From assembly GCA_038373885.1 (NCBI GenBank), contig JAWZYV010006223.1:62001-126000 (forward strand): DNA of 64,000 nt. Reading direction: 5' to 3'. Below, piece after piece: positions 44,274-56,704 of this stretch. This DNA is from Cheiracanthium punctorium. Its lineage: Eukaryota > Arthropoda > Arachnida > Araneae > Cheiracanthiidae. The notes beneath the pieces are model-generated. The model saw nothing but the letters and a program-made list of their open reading frames with translations. It had not been told where the DNA came from and ran no database searches. Position numbers and translations under genes: made by a program. Position 1 is the first letter of the stretch; each line of letters starts with the position of its first letter.

Positions 44274-45618
44274 ATACACGTCAATTATTTTGCCGATTTC
44301 ATTTTTTGTGCTCGAATGTATGGAGATATATTAGTCTTATTTTAAACACAATATTATTTATTAGAGTTACCTTAATTTCTGCATTGATACAACTTTCGAA
44401 CGACCATTTCAATCATTATATTAATCTTCAGTTAAAGAAATGAATAATTTGGTAGATAACAGCTAGATATATTTCTAGACATTTGAACATAATTGTAATA
44501 ATAAATCTTGCAAACTATGTAGGATAACATTGCGCAGAAAATATTAATGAATTTAAAATTGAACTCTTATTGGTAAATCTATAACTCCCATAAAACTTTA
44601 TAATTATAGGGAGTTTAATGGATATTTGAACCATTAAAATGAATCATTAATTTCTCTTAAAATGATAATATTGCTTTTAGCGAGGCATTGATTATTTAGA
44701 ATTCTAATAGGTGAATATGATTAGTTTTTCTACATAATTTATCGCAAATACAAAACACTAGATTGATAATATTATTATGACAATAGTCGCCACGTTATGT
44801 GAATTTCAATGGCATAATCAATAATTACAATATTTAATGGAATTATGAGTTGAAACTTGACATAATTGGTTGCCATGATACATAAATATTGTTTGTCTGT
44901 ACTTGAATAGTATATAATCTTAGTTTTAAGATTGCTCATGTGTTAGAGTTATTTATAATTATGAGCCAAATATAAATTTTTAACTTTGTATTTCCAATAG
45001 GGATTTCTTTTATTTCTAAAATGGAACAGGCTAATAGTACATTAAAATATTTTTAAATACTACTAACAATGCACTAAAAAGAGTTTTTTATGGTTTATAT
45101 AAATTAATTCGATTTTATAAATGGTTCAAGCGATATACAGCACTTAGATATCTGGAACTTTATCGCCAAATACCAATAAATTTCAAATATAGAACTTCTG
45201 TTCTAACGATTTCTAAGCTCGTAAGAATAGCAACGTATATATAATTTCATGTGTCCGGCATTTATCTTGGCAAAAAATCACTCGTCTTGGCGTACCACAT
45301 GGATAATACGTAAATACCTATTTTTATATATTTATGTTAGTTTGAAAAAAATCTTGAAATGATAGCTGCATTTATGCCCAAAAGGGTGGTTTTTTTTCTA
45401 CCCAAATGCAGTAAAAATTTGCATTTTGACTATTTAAACTAGTATTCAATTTTTAAAAAAGTGTTTAGTATGAAAACATCTTTCCCTCTTGCAAAAAAGC
45501 TGAAATTTTGTTAAGCAAATATCAATTTTTATGGAAAGCATATTCTACAAAAAGTAATACTTTTAATAGTTTAACCCACAAACTTAATATGCTTTAGAGA
45601 ACTTTTCCAATATATAAT
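44274..45618. other. AT-rich DNA, nothing recognised
   Basis: No supported gene, SINE head or paired termini. Confidence 0.45.
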
Positions 45619-45619
45619 A

Positions 45620-46332
45620 CAAGGGGTGATCAAATGAAAAGGTACGAAATCTCGTAACAATTTAACCGTTAACATATTTGCCCATGCCGCTATGAGAGAA
45701 CGTTGCGAGACATCTAGGGATGCGATTGGAGTCTTTGGCTTGGATAGGAGCATGTGGGGACCCTCAGGAGAGAGCAGTTTCTCTTGTAAAAAGCACCCTC
45801 CTACGTCCAATTGACGGGGCAGTGCGTGTGAGGACAGGATGGCGTTCACATTGCAAAATTCGACGATTGAGGAACAGCGGGGCGTTATCCGATTTCTGAC
45901 AGTGGACGGTGTTAAACCGGCCACTATTCATCACCGTATGATGACCGTATACAGTGAAGGCTGTGTGTCCCACAAGTCAATGAGAAAATGGAGTGCCCGT
46001 TTTCGACAAGAAACTGTCCAGGTTCAAGTGGGAACAGATTGACATCCACCCTGCAGTCTACCCTGCAGTCCGGACATGTCGCCCTGCGATTTCCATGTGT
46101 TTGGTCCACTGAAGAAACACCTTAAAGGGAAGCGCTTCAACTCGGACGACGTACTCAAGGACGCTGTGACGGATTGGGTCTCGTCACGGCCACAGGAATT
46201 CTGGGAACAAGGAATCCTGCGGCTTGTTCATCAGTGGGATCGTTGTGCTAAGGCCTATGGTGTATATCTTGAATAAAGTCTACATTTGTACCCACCGTGT
46301 CGTTTCGTACCTTTTCATTTGATCACCCCTTG
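45620..46332 (+). mobile_element. mariner element, internally deleted (713 bp)
   Basis: The ends are CAAGGGGTGATCAAATGAAA and its inverse; over the 30 bp from 45621 and the 30 bp to 46331 they match at 29 positions. A full mariner is about 1.3 kb, so nearly half is missing. TA precedes the left end and CA follows the right end, consistent with a TA target site changed by one base. Both ends of a mariner transposase survive inside. Confidence 0.93.
45839..46275 (+). pseudogene. mariner transposase, fused N- and C-terminal parts
   Basis: The N-terminal 67-codon frame starts with ATG at 45839 and reads TIEEQRGVIRFLTVDGVKPA, then YSEGCVSHKSMRKWSARF; this is the paired helix-turn-helix domain that binds the TIR. 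A junction around 46020-46075 contains a small duplication (ACCCTGCAGTC twice). In another frame the C-terminus follows, from SPCDFHVFGPLKKHLKGKRF through VSSRPQEFWEQGI to a TAA at 46274-46276. The central catalytic region with the first two acidic residues of the D,D,D triad is missing. The product is therefore not an active enzyme. The N-terminal domain alone could in principle still bind ends, but nothing shows it is expressed. Confidence 0.92.
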
Positions 46333-46334
46333 CA

Positions 46335-49300
46335 CTTCCTTTTAATGTAAATCTGATTACCCTGCTACATAAGAAAGTTACTATTGAGTTAAATAAATTC
46401 CCATGAAAAGACGTTGAATTTGGTGTAATAAATTTATGAAATGTATATATTTTTTTCAAATTAAAGTGGTAAGTTCTTACGAAAAATATTTCTATTTTGA
46501 TAAGGGCAGTTCGTACGAATGGATATTTTATTTACTGTTCAAAAAGAAAAAGTTGAGCACTATTTCTCTCAGAACTCATTCAAATGAATGCAGAACACTG
46601 AACTTCGGAGTCGGAGATTTTGAATTGGTGTGGAGGCCTTATCGGAGGTAACACCCAGTCGCGGTGGCCACGAAACATTCTCTTTATACTACCGCCGCCC
46701 AATAGCGGCATGCACGAAACGTACTACCGGCGCTCCACTAAAATCTGCATTCACAAAAAGTCATGATTAGTATAGAATTTTTGATTTTCGATGGGTGCCT
46801 CAAAACTCGTTTTTCGAGGCTTAGTCTTCGTACAGCTCAACCACTTTTGTGAAAAACTTCCCTGAACCACGAATATATGACCGCGGCCAGCTCCTCCGTA
46901 CCGAAAGGGTTAATTCATGGCATGTGTGTTTTTACCCTATTTACTAATTTCTTAAAAAAATTTATTCCTAATTTTTAAATTCCAATTGCATAAAGTATAA
47001 TTCAGATTCTAGACACAACACATAAGCACTATGAAACATTAATTTTATATTTAAAATTTTAATGCCTTTTACTTTCATAAATTGTGGTCATAAACGATAA
47101 AAGATTAATTTTATTTTTCGACGTGACTCATACTTTCAGCCATTATCTCTAAAAATGAAATTCTCGAAATTACTTCCGCGAACATAAAAGAAATTAAACT
47201 AATACCTACTCAAAATCATAAAATAGTTTATTCGAAACGAAATAACAAAGAAAACTGCTTCACGAACTCCCATCATAAGGGCCTCTATTTTCCCCCCCCG
47301 CCTTTAATCTCCTGAATTCTTGAAATTTATCCACGATGGTTCACATGATCCAGCGGGGCCTTTCACGTTAAATGCAATTTATGTCCGTATCTGCGTCAGT
47401 GTTCTCCGCACGCAATATTGATGGAAGATAAAAGAAGCCAACCATCTTTATTTTATGCCCCAATTTGTTAGCAATCAACCTCTGTAACACCAATAACAAG
47501 CTGAGGCCACAATTTCTTTTAAGCCTCAGCATTTTGAAAAACTTGTATTGCTCCTCTAAATTCCTTTCAGAGTGAAATATTTTCGGGAGCGCCTTTAATC
47601 AGATCACGTCATTTTCAGAATCGCAATAAGGTAACTTTCCACATCATTTCGGTTAGATTATTCCAAGGAAGTGCCTAGGAAATTGCCTTTTTAGGCAAAT
47701 TTATTGGATGGCACGAGGATGAAACCCCACGCTATGTCAAATCATAAGAATTAGTTATATCTACCATGATAAATATTTTAGATAGTTTGGCTTCTCTGTT
47801 TGTTGCAGATTTTAAAAGAATATTTTGAAAGTACACTTGAAGGTTTGTTTTCTTTCTCTAGCAATTTTATATGTCATACAGCTCTTTTTTTTCTAATGAA
47901 CAAACAAATTATATACAGTGATTCAACTTTATCAAACATTCAATAATGTCAGTTATACTTACACATCATGATTTCAAAGAAATTCAGCATTTTCTCTCTT
48001 TTACAATAGCATTATCTCCATACTCTTTAAATTGAACAGATATATTTACATACATATTAAACAGATATATCAAAATAGATAGTAATTTTGCAGTAAAACT
48101 TAATTTTACAAGAAAACATAATATTACAATAATTTACTTGCAAAAATTACTTTCACATTAAAATAGTTATACTCTTCACATCACTCTTTCTATATAAACA
48201 GGGATTCCAGTTTAAAACGAAAACGTCCAACGCGCGCGCTACTTGTCAACAACATTTGTAACAAATTTTTAAATTCCTTTATAGTACGTTTTTTAGCATT
48301 TAAAATAAACATGTCTTTTATTTTGTAACTTTATCGATCTCTGTATTAAAATTATTTAATTAAAAAAATAAACAAACGAAATCTTTAATTAAAGCTGCGA
48401 AGTAAAAATATGAAAAAAATATTCACTGATCTCAGATTTATTTCTACTTATTCAGCCTATATTTATTTTACTTTTACGATAATATAGACCCTCCTATAGC
48501 AGGGTAAATACCGTCCGTCTTACATGAATCTGTGTTGTACGAGTCACGAACACATTATCAGCTCAGCAATGTTAAGAGGTGATACAGAAACATCTGTTTC
48601 ATATATTCACAGTGTTGTACGAATCATTTTTAACATGTTTTAGAAATAAGATCACAATTCTTTCGCCATGTTATACGATTTTTTCTTATAAGAATCCGTG
48701 TTATAGGGGGCTTTACTCTACAACATCTTATCAAAATTTTAAAAAATGCTTGAATGGCAATATATGTATTTATAGAACCCTTAATGAAAATTCTGATCAA
48801 TTCTACCTAAATCTATACGGCACATGCATATTAGATGTGTAATTAACGGAAATTATCAAATTAGATCACAACATGAAGTTATTCTAATGGATCTATACGG
48901 TTTTCTAATGGTCTTGGAACAGGGTATGATAGTATTGTAACTGATAGAAATAAGCTCGCTGATTACCAGTGGAAAGTGCTATCATTTAAAGCAGTACTAT
49001 TCTTTTAGATTCTTAGAGTTGAAAGATACAGTAGTCCATCATGTAACATGCCACTTGATGATTAATTCTGCTTCTTCCAAACTCTTGTAAATCGTAAATT
49101 TGAGTGATGTACTCTTTGCAGTAAAATACAATACGAAATCAATTATTAGTTTATTGCGGTGGTGGAGGAAATTAAGTACTGACTATCCGAGTAAATGTTG
49201 AGCAGGAAAAAAATAATGAGAAAAATTTATTCTCTAACTCACAATTCAGTTACTTTACAAACTCTGTTAACCAACAGACACATATGATTGTAGTGAGTGC

Positions 49301-49538
49301 TTCTCCGATAAAAACTTAACTTCATGATTTTCCACATAAGGATAATTAGTTTATTAATTCTTAACACAATGGTTATTTCTCTCTCTATCCTTGCAATTTT
49401 TTCAATATTTATTAAAATTATTTTTCTCTTTAATACTGTCTTCTTATTTAAACACACGATTGCAGTATCTTAAAAGCTTATTTTTCGCAAGCAAAAGTAG
49501 TACTGGATTCAAAAATAATATTTTTAAGCTTGGTATAT
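46335..49538. other. AT-rich DNA with one GC-richer patch
   Basis: At about 46640-46915 a GC-richer patch with GGTAACACCC on the left ends in CCGAAAGGGTTAA, resembling the right end of the TTAA MITEs, but no matching left end is visible. Near 48500-48710 phrases such as TGTTATACGA and GTGTTGTACGA repeat and look like a decayed Tigger-type MITE. No gene is supported. Confidence 0.45.
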
Positions 49539-49541
49539 ATA

Positions 49542-50463
49542 GGGATAAGTGCCCCAAATTGATCCCCTTAAACTTTTAAACAAGGTTAAAACTTGTATAA
49601 AATAACATATGCGTTTAAATAAAACTTTGGCCAAGTGCTATCATATTTTACACTATATTTTGCGTCATAAACATACTTTAATAATATTTTAAAAGCACAA
49701 TGGGTAATGTAAAAAATAAAATTTTTAGAAAGTGTCTAAAGGACCATTTCAACCTCAGCCGAAGGGCAAAATGATCCTTCATATGAAAATAATTTAAAAT
49801 TACTTTTTTATCGGCAAAATAAAAGATATAAATGTAAGTATGACTATACATAATAAAATAAAATAAATTTACAATCATACAGTATGCATGATTTATTTTA
49901 TGAAAATTTTAAAATAAAAATGTATCAGGAGCAATAAAATGGAATATTTTAAACTTATAAAAAATTATGGCCAATAATAAGTGCAGAAATAAATTAAATA
50001 ATGTAATGGGGAGTCACGTACTTTCAGAACAGTTGAAGTGCTGCCATGACGCCTAGGACCCGGTACTGGAGTTTCTGCAGTCGAGGGATCATTTTGCCCG
50101 GTAATATAGCTTCCCACTTTAGGTCATGTTACTGGAACACGCAGAGAAACATAACAAGCTTAGCAAGTGTAATTCACATGTAAAAACATTATTCTGTAAT
50201 CCAAGTCGCACTTCTGCCCATTATATATTGTATTTATAAATGAGTAGGAAAGTTAGTACATACCTTATAAGATATATAATAAAACCCATTTTTCTTAAGA
50301 ATTCTGCATAGGCACGTAATACATCGATCGCTTAAATACCGCTATTGCTTCTTCTTGACATAGCACAAGTGGTTTATGAGTTATCTGGTAGACAGCGCTG
50401 CCTGTCTGGAAGAAAACATGTGGATCCTTTTTCCCACTCGGATCATTTTGGGCCACCTTCCCC
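49542..50463 (+). mobile_element. GGGGAAGGTGGCC-TIR element, copy D (922 bp, most complete)
   Basis: Starts GGGATAAGTGCCCCAAATTG and ends GGATCATTTTGGGCCACCTTCCCC at 50440-50463, flanked by TA (49540-49541 and 50464-50465). The motif GGATCATTTTGSSC or its inverse appears at both ends and twice inside (about 49767-49780 and 50087-50101). These look like subterminal binding sites. There is no coding content, so it is non-autonomous. Confidence 0.9.
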
Positions 50464-50604
50464 TATATTTCACTTCCAGAATCACTTGTTCTAATATATG
50501 TAATGGGTGTCGAGTATTTAAAATCTGGTCATTGATTTGTGTATATGTGAATGTATGTATATCTAATTATATAGTATTTTACCAGAAGCAAAATTCAGAA
50601 AAAT

Positions 50605-50692
50605 GTTAAATGTAAGCAATAGACTTAGTGCACGAACCTTATATATATACACTGCACTAAGTCTCTCTCTCTCTGTATATATATATATATAC
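50605..50692. repeat. Short inverted pair and CT/TA microsatellite
   Basis: AGACTTAGTGCA and TGCACTAAGTCT are exact inverse copies about 25 bp apart (near 50619 and 50653). (CT)n and (TA)n runs follow. Confidence 0.75.
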
Positions 50693-50815
50693 AAAGTTTA
50701 TGCTATAAATGAAAAACAACTTCTCTATAACCTAACATTTCACATTATTTTATCAGTGGAAAAGTTTTTATATGACAGATTTTATTTCTGATATCTGCAT
50801 AAAACAATGCATTGT

Positions 50816-51080
50816 CCTGCCGTGGTCTGGGCGCTTAACTCCGTTCCCGTAAGAACACGGTAAGTGAAGCAGCATTCGGCTTGGTCAGTGCTTGGGAGCG
50901 TCAACTCCCTCTCGGCTTGAATGCGGTGAGACCGTGTACGCTAATGGGAGCTGGTGCACGTAAAATCCGTCGTGGCTCCAATGTCCTCCAGGTTTAACAC
51001 TACCTCTGGGGGTGCCGATTTCAGGGGGTTGGTCCCTCCTCTGGAATTGGTTCGAAATTAGGGAACCCGGACGCATCCAT
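50816..51080 (+). mobile_element. 5S rRNA-like SINE, longer copy
   Basis: The segment GTTCCCGTAAGAACACGG, then AAGTGAAGCAGCATTCGG, then CTTGGTCAGTGCTTGGGA aligns in order with the internal promoter of arthropod 5S rRNA (GTTCTCGTCCGATCACCGAA, TTAAGCAGCGTCGGGC, GGTTAGTACTTGG). It is followed by a non-5S body containing CTAATGGGAGCTGGTGCACG. A second, partial copy lies at 53168-53268. This arrangement fits a SINE with a 5S-derived head (SINE3 type). Ends are approximate. Because of its divergence it is not a working 5S gene. Confidence 0.6.
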
Positions 51081-51084
51081 ACTT

Positions 51085-53160
51085 GAAGAGAATTTTTAAA
51101 TAAATGCTTAAAAAAGTTTTTTTATTATTTTTTTATTTCGAAATTATTTTGTTGCTTTTGGAGCATTATATTCTCCAAAAGTATTGGATTATCAACTTTT
51201 CTTAAATTTTAATGAGCAATTTCCGGTTTTATTATGTATTCTAAATTTTTGTCTCTCCTGATATTCGAATGATTCGAATGATCCGAATATGATTCGAATA
51301 TCAGAAATTACAGGTAATTTTCTAGTATTTTTAAAAACAGAAAACATTTTCACATTTTGAGTTTTTGCTTTTTCTCCCTGCATTTACTTTTAATAGCTTT
51401 TGCTACAAAAGAATCTACTCCCTTAATTTCACTTTCCTGTTTGGTAATTTTAAGTTTGCTGTTGATTTATCAATTAATCATTCACGTAGAGAGGGACAGA
51501 GAATGACCATATTGGCATGACAAAAATATTATATCCATTAATGTTCCTTCAATCCCTTTACGTAGAGAATTTGACTATTGCTATGTATGTACCAGAACTC
51601 CAGATTTATTGATTCAAAAATTATTTCGGTGGATCTAGACTTTACAGACATTGTTTATTTGTGTGTGTGTGAAACAAAGTTATGTAGATTTAACTGTTCA
51701 TGTATACTATGCTTATGTATAAAAATTCTAAAGTAATTCAAAGTATCTAATCTCGTATAATTCTTGCAGCTCATTAACCGAATGTGAATCTGCAGAGACA
51801 AAAACAAACACATAAATAAACTCTGGAGATTTTTCTTCTTTTATTCGCCGACGAACGCGTTTAAGTTCCGTTTATCCTGTTAGTCAGCAAAGGAACACCT
51901 GAATTAGCTAAACGAATCGAGGAAAAAGAACAGAGGCCGAAGAGAAGTAAGATGACGTAAGCTCTTAACTCCTGAGAAAGAAAACTGGACGAGAGCACTA
52001 ATTAGACAAAATTTTCATGTGAATATTTGTTAAGTGCAAATGTCTAATAAGTAATAGCCACTGGGTATTCTATGAACATTATGTAAGAAACTAGATTACG
52101 CCTAATATTTCAGAAATAATATTGCATAAATATTCATTCACGTAACATCATCCAAATTCGCAATGCAAATAAATTTATCTTTAAAAAAGAAATATAATTC
52201 TATTATTGAATACGAAAGCTTAATTTAGAGCTTTACATAAATAAAAATAGAAGTTTATATGATTTTAGCCTTTTTTTTATCATAACAATATTTCTAAAAG
52301 CGCATGAATTTGTATTATTAAGGAAACTACTTCCCTCGACGATAAATTTAAAACATTTATAATTTATTACATAGCAAGGCAGCAGAAAACCAATAAAATA
52401 TATTTGATCATTTTTTTCTTTTTTATTTATGCACAAAACCGGCGAACTGGCATAATAAAATGAATAAGAAATGCATGCCTTTCAGCTAATATCTTCGAAA
52501 AAAACTGACTTTTCCATTTCATATAAAAGAATCGTATAATGTTTACAGACAGCCTGAAAATTTTGAATTCGGGCATAGGAACAGCGTTTTCAATGATGAC
52601 GTAGTAAAAATATTTTACAGACAGTTTTTAACGTACAATATTACTGTGCTTGATATAAAATCATACATTTTTCATTTAAGACTCACACAGTGAATATTTC
52701 TTTTGAGATTTTTCTTTTGTAAGAAAAGGAAAAGCAAAATTTTTTTTCACCCTTCGATTAACAATGATGTACTATTTATTGTTCTCTTAAAATATACAGT
52801 GTGTCCTGTAAGTTCCCGTACTCTACAAATTTATTTCTTGTGATCATTTTATTTTATTTTTTTATATAAAGTTTCATCGTCTGTCTACCATTTCATCAAT
52901 TCTTTAGTTTTTATTGTTTCGAGCTCAAAATGTACGAGAATAAATGTTTTATGTTATTTTGTTCTTCCTAATAAAACGAATTTATCACGCAATAAGATAA
53001 TTGTGCTCCATTTGATGCATTTTGAACTTAAATCGTATGAAAGATGCAAAGATGTTTAGCTAAAAAAATTTGTCAAATGATATCCATATGTCGTCATTGA
53101 GGGAACTTTCAGGAGACTTTGTACCATGCAGCATCATTTTTGAGATTTATATTTTGCTGA
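51085..53160. other. AT-rich DNA with small repeats
   Basis: CTGATATTCGAAT and ATTCGAATATCAG (near 51259-51305) form an exact 13-bp inverted pair around further GATTCGAAT repeats. Near 52796 TACAGTGTGTCCTGTAAG resembles the left end of a mariner-like element, but no right end is seen. No gene is supported. Confidence 0.5.
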
Positions 53161-53167
53161 TGTGCCC

Positions 53168-53268
53168 TGCAGTGGAACCGGCTTTGCCAATGCTCGGGAA
53201 GTTTAACACCTTTTTCGGCTGGGCTGCTGTTGGATCGTGTATACTGATGGGAGCTGGTGCACGTAGTA
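53168..53268 (+). mobile_element. 5S rRNA-like SINE, partial copy
   Basis: CAGTGGAACCGGCTTTGCCAATGCTCGGGA lines up with the 5S-like part of the copy at 50816. CTGATGGGAGCTGGTGCACG then matches its body. Both flanks are truncated. Confidence 0.55.
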
Positions 53269-53274
53269 CACGAT

Positions 53275-53916
53275 TTAAAAAAATGCAAAACAACTGCTTA
53301 CGATTTCGAAAATATTTCTAATTTTGATATTATTATTGAATATTTGAAGGTCCTTTTAAACAGTGAGAGGCTGTTCTCTGCTCTTCTGATTACAGCATGA
53401 ATGTTACTTAGCTATACTCGAACTTGAAGAATGGTTCTTTCATTCAAAGTTTACTTGTTTGAATTTCATGTAAATAACGCAGTTACTTTTCTGCTAACCC
53501 AATATTATCACTGTGTTTGTTATTTCACTTTTTTCATTAAATATTATCATCTGCAGTGTGCAGTATTTTTATAACACTTTTCACGGCATTTTAATTTATT
53601 CTCTGATAAATATTTATTCAGCAAAATGTCATTTTGAATGTTTTATAAAGTATGAGAAAGTCCAAAGATCTGATGTTTCAGATATTAAAAAATGTGAAAT
53701 CAGGTGTGTGATGCAGATAATCACATATCTTATTTTTAATTATCAATTATTTAATTGTTAATTATTTCTAAATTTAATCTGCGTTCAAAATTTATTCTTT
53801 GCACTTTCGATTTGGATTTTCTCTTTCTTCGCCTGTAAAGTTTTTATTTCTGCACCTACCGTATTTAAAAGCAATCTTCCGTTTTCATTTATTTTTCCTT
53901 TTTATTTCACTTTTGC
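53275..53916. other. AT-rich DNA, nothing recognised
   Basis: The 82-codon frame at 53513-53761 lacks any motif. Confidence 0.4.
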
Positions 53917-53924
53917 ATTGGTAA

Positions 53925-54093
53925 CAAAGGCGGATCCAAGGGTAGGGCGCAGGGGGCGCGCGCCCCCTCCTAGAAAAGTATATTTACACTAGATAAATGG
54001 GGCTTTCACCAATATTGAGTGTTCTTTACACTAGATAAAATGAGTATTTACGATTTGCGCCCCCTCCGAAAAAAATTTCTGGGTCCGCCCTTG
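53925..54093. mobile_element. hAT MITE (169 bp)
   Basis: The ends CAAAGGCGGATCCAAGGG and CTGGGTCCGCCCTTG are inverted. Perfect 8-bp duplications ATTGGTAA lie at 53917-53924 and 54094-54101. Subterminal GCGCCCCCTCC motifs are also inverted, and TTTACACTAGATAAA is repeated twice inside. Confidence 0.93.
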
Positions 54094-54101
54094 ATTGGTA
54101 A

Positions 54102-55345
54102 AGCCTAGCATTTCTGTTCTCATGGTTTGTTTATGACCATATATGGTATCAAATCTATAAATAACATTGGCTTTCATTTTGGGTTACAATTCAGCTGCTA
54201 GATTGTTTGTTTTATCCTGTTGGCGAGACTGGGATTCAAAAATAATTATATGGAAATGTTCTTAACGTCTACTGGCGTCAAGTTAATTTTGCATTTTGTT
54301 TGGCATGCCCTTGTGGCGTGTTTTGGTTCTGTACTAACCTCTTGGCTTGCGTTTATCGTCATCATTCACGCCTAGCAGTTGTCAAGTAAACCTGCGTTTG
54401 TCTGCTCAGCCACCGTAGGACTTTATAATTTTAACGTTATGTGTTCATATTAAAATAAAATGTGATTGCCACTATAAGGTCTTGTTCTTTCTTCACGGCC
54501 TGGGTTTCGCCTTCATAAAAAATATGGGATGTGAACCTGGGGAAAACTTCCCCATAAGGTGCCCATCTAGAGGGAGGCTGAGGGGAGAACTCATCTCCAC
54601 TACCCTAAATGTGAAACTTTACTTAGCTTACAATTTGATATTTAGCTTAGAACTGAAACTTAGCTTACAATTTGAAACAAACCCCCCCCCCCTGCAATGA
54701 AATCTTGCCTAGGCTACTGTGTCAAAGTCATGCATAAAATGTTGAGGATGTTAGCTTTTCAGAAATAGGAAGTTGTTTTGGAAGACATACGTCTATTGCA
54801 TCTAATCCAATACATGAAAAATATTTTATTTTGAGGGAAATAGTAGTGGAAGTAACAATAGAGACTTTATAGAATCCCCATCAAACTGTACAAGCTCCAA
54901 CTCTTTTGCTTCACAATTTGCTATTTTTTAATACCGCTAACTTTATTATTTTGAGCGAAAGCAATCTAATTTACTTTTTTTTATACAACTTTCAAAAAAT
55001 TGTCACTTCTTACAAAAAAATTTCACATTTATGCATGGCCCCTTAACTCTTCAAAGTAAGACATTTTAATTAATGTAAATTAAACTTTTTAACTTAAAAA
55101 TTTGAAAGTTTTCTAGGCCATGCAAAATTATTTCCTGCAGCTATTTCCGCTGAAATTTGATTAGATCACTATTCATATTTTTCTATAATAAACATTATAA
55201 TTTATAATTCATTTTAATAATTTATAAAAGAATTACAATAATAGTAAATTATGTTTGGATAATTTAGCTCTAAAATATGGGGGGGGGATAAACTTCTTAA
55301 GATCAATATTAAATGAGATATGATCTGAAGAAATGAAAAAATGCT
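54102..55345. other. Mixed AT-rich DNA, nothing recognised
   Basis: A short direct repeat, TTAGCTTACAATTTGA, occurs near 54625 and 54661. A run of C lies near 54682 and a run of G near 55280. There is no supported gene. Confidence 0.4.
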
Positions 55346-55349
55346 TTAA

Positions 55350-55562
55350 CCCTTTAACGCGCAGTGTTCCCGCTCTGGAAACACCAAACTCTGACGTTTT
55401 GCCTGCTGGCTGTACCGCACAGCCAGCTGTCGTCAAAGAGGGTCTCTAGATCTGTGGCACGCGATGAACGTTTCGATCGTCCGCCATCTTGCTGGTAGTT
55501 AAGTCGAGCGATGGCACCGGCTGCCCTTTTTCAGCATTGGAAAAGGGTTGTGCCTCAAAGGG
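55350..55562. mobile_element. piggyBac-type MITE (213 bp), relative of 28879-29208
   Basis: Starts CCCTTTAACGCGCAGTGTTC and ends GTGCCTCAAAGGG, flanked by TTAA at 55346-55349 and 55563-55566. It shares with the 28.9-kb copy the left phrase GYGCRGTGTTYSCGCYSTGG, the CCGCCATSTTG block, and CTTTTTCAGCATTGG. It has lost the left arm of the internal foldback. Confidence 0.85.
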
Positions 55563-55566
55563 TTAA

Positions 55567-56540
55567 AAGTCTACTAAATGCACGTCGAAAATTCTGAGCA
55601 CTTAATAATATTATTGCGATTTTAAACATTTTGTTTTATTATTGCGTTTTTCGAACTCTCCATTATTGTACTACACTACAATTAATGACCGGCCATAAGT
55701 GAGTCACAAATCACTGTTCCTCAGAGGGTTAACGTAAATTTAGAAAACTAAATTTTTGAAATATGAAGTGAGAGAGAGAGGAATCTATGTATTGTCATTG
55801 GAAAAAGAAAAGTTGATTTGAAATTAAATATGAAGATAGCCCTTTAGGCAAATTTTATGTTTAAAAAATTAAAGTGTAAGTTAATTGTAAACGACTGGTA
55901 TATGTAACTTTGCTGTACGACTAACAATGGCCGAATAAAGTGTGCGTGGGCGGTTTTTTCTTTCTTCCGTAGATATACATAAATTTCAAACCACCCATCT
56001 CTTTTATCCGTATTTCTAAAGATTGGACAGACTTTATAGCGCGCATTTGCTTTGTTTTTTTCGCGTCGAAAATATAAAAGAAATCCTCGCTCAGCTTACT
56101 GTAAGCTCATAATCTCTCTTGAACTAGAACAGTTCCTCCCTGCGCACATAAAGTTCCACTGACTGAGATGAGCGTATATCTGTCCTAAGCTCTATCATGG
56201 CTACTTCAGGGAAACTGAAATTCCCATAGCAATAGTGTACTTAACATGAATGAGACCTTCAAAGCGATACTTCGGACTACAGGCAAGCATTTCTGGTTTC
56301 AGAAAGGTATTCTTTGATGAGATGGCCTTCTGGTGTCACCCTGATAATACATTAAAATGTAATGCTGATAATTTTGAATAAATCACATTCAAAAAAGTTA
56401 TTCCAAATTGCATTTGTATAAAAATGACTTAGAACCAGTATAAGAGCTATTATTATTTTTTTTAATTCGAAATTTCAGAATTAAATTATTATCGGGTCGG
56501 GGTTTTGTTGGTTTACATTTGATCATTATGGAATTCTGTT
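55567..56540. other. AT-rich DNA, nothing recognised
   Basis: CAGAGGGTTAA near 55724 resembles a TTAA MITE right end but is unpaired. No gene is supported. Confidence 0.4.
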
Positions 56541-56544
56541 TCAT

Positions 56545-56700
56545 CAGAATTTTTATCCGACTTATATTATAAATGTTAAAGTTTCTTCGTTTGTTTATCT
56601 CTCACGCTAAAACGGGTGGACATATTTGGATGAAATTCGAAATGGATATAGCTTCTAATGCACAGGCTACCTTTTTGTCTGAAGAAAAAACACTGTTTTC
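56545..56700 (+). repeat. Fragment of a widespread arthropod dispersed repeat
   Basis: CTTATATTATAAATGTTAAAGTTTC is followed by CTCACGCTAAAACGGGTGGA and GGATGAAATTCGAAATGG. I recall this phrase order (TATTATAAATGYGAAAGT ... GGAYRNATTTGGATGAAATT) from dispersed repeats in many invertebrate genomes. The superfamily is unassigned. Confidence 0.5.
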
Positions 56701-56704
56701 CGAG

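Noticed and set aside
45571..45973. Minus-strand frames of 117 and 69 codons over the mariner element
   Set aside because: They run antisense to the mariner transposase and TIR. The plus-strand frames match mariner, so the minus frames are shadows.
50818..50920. Functional 5S rRNA gene
   Set aside because: It is too diverged at the ends, and a non-5S body shared with a second copy follows.
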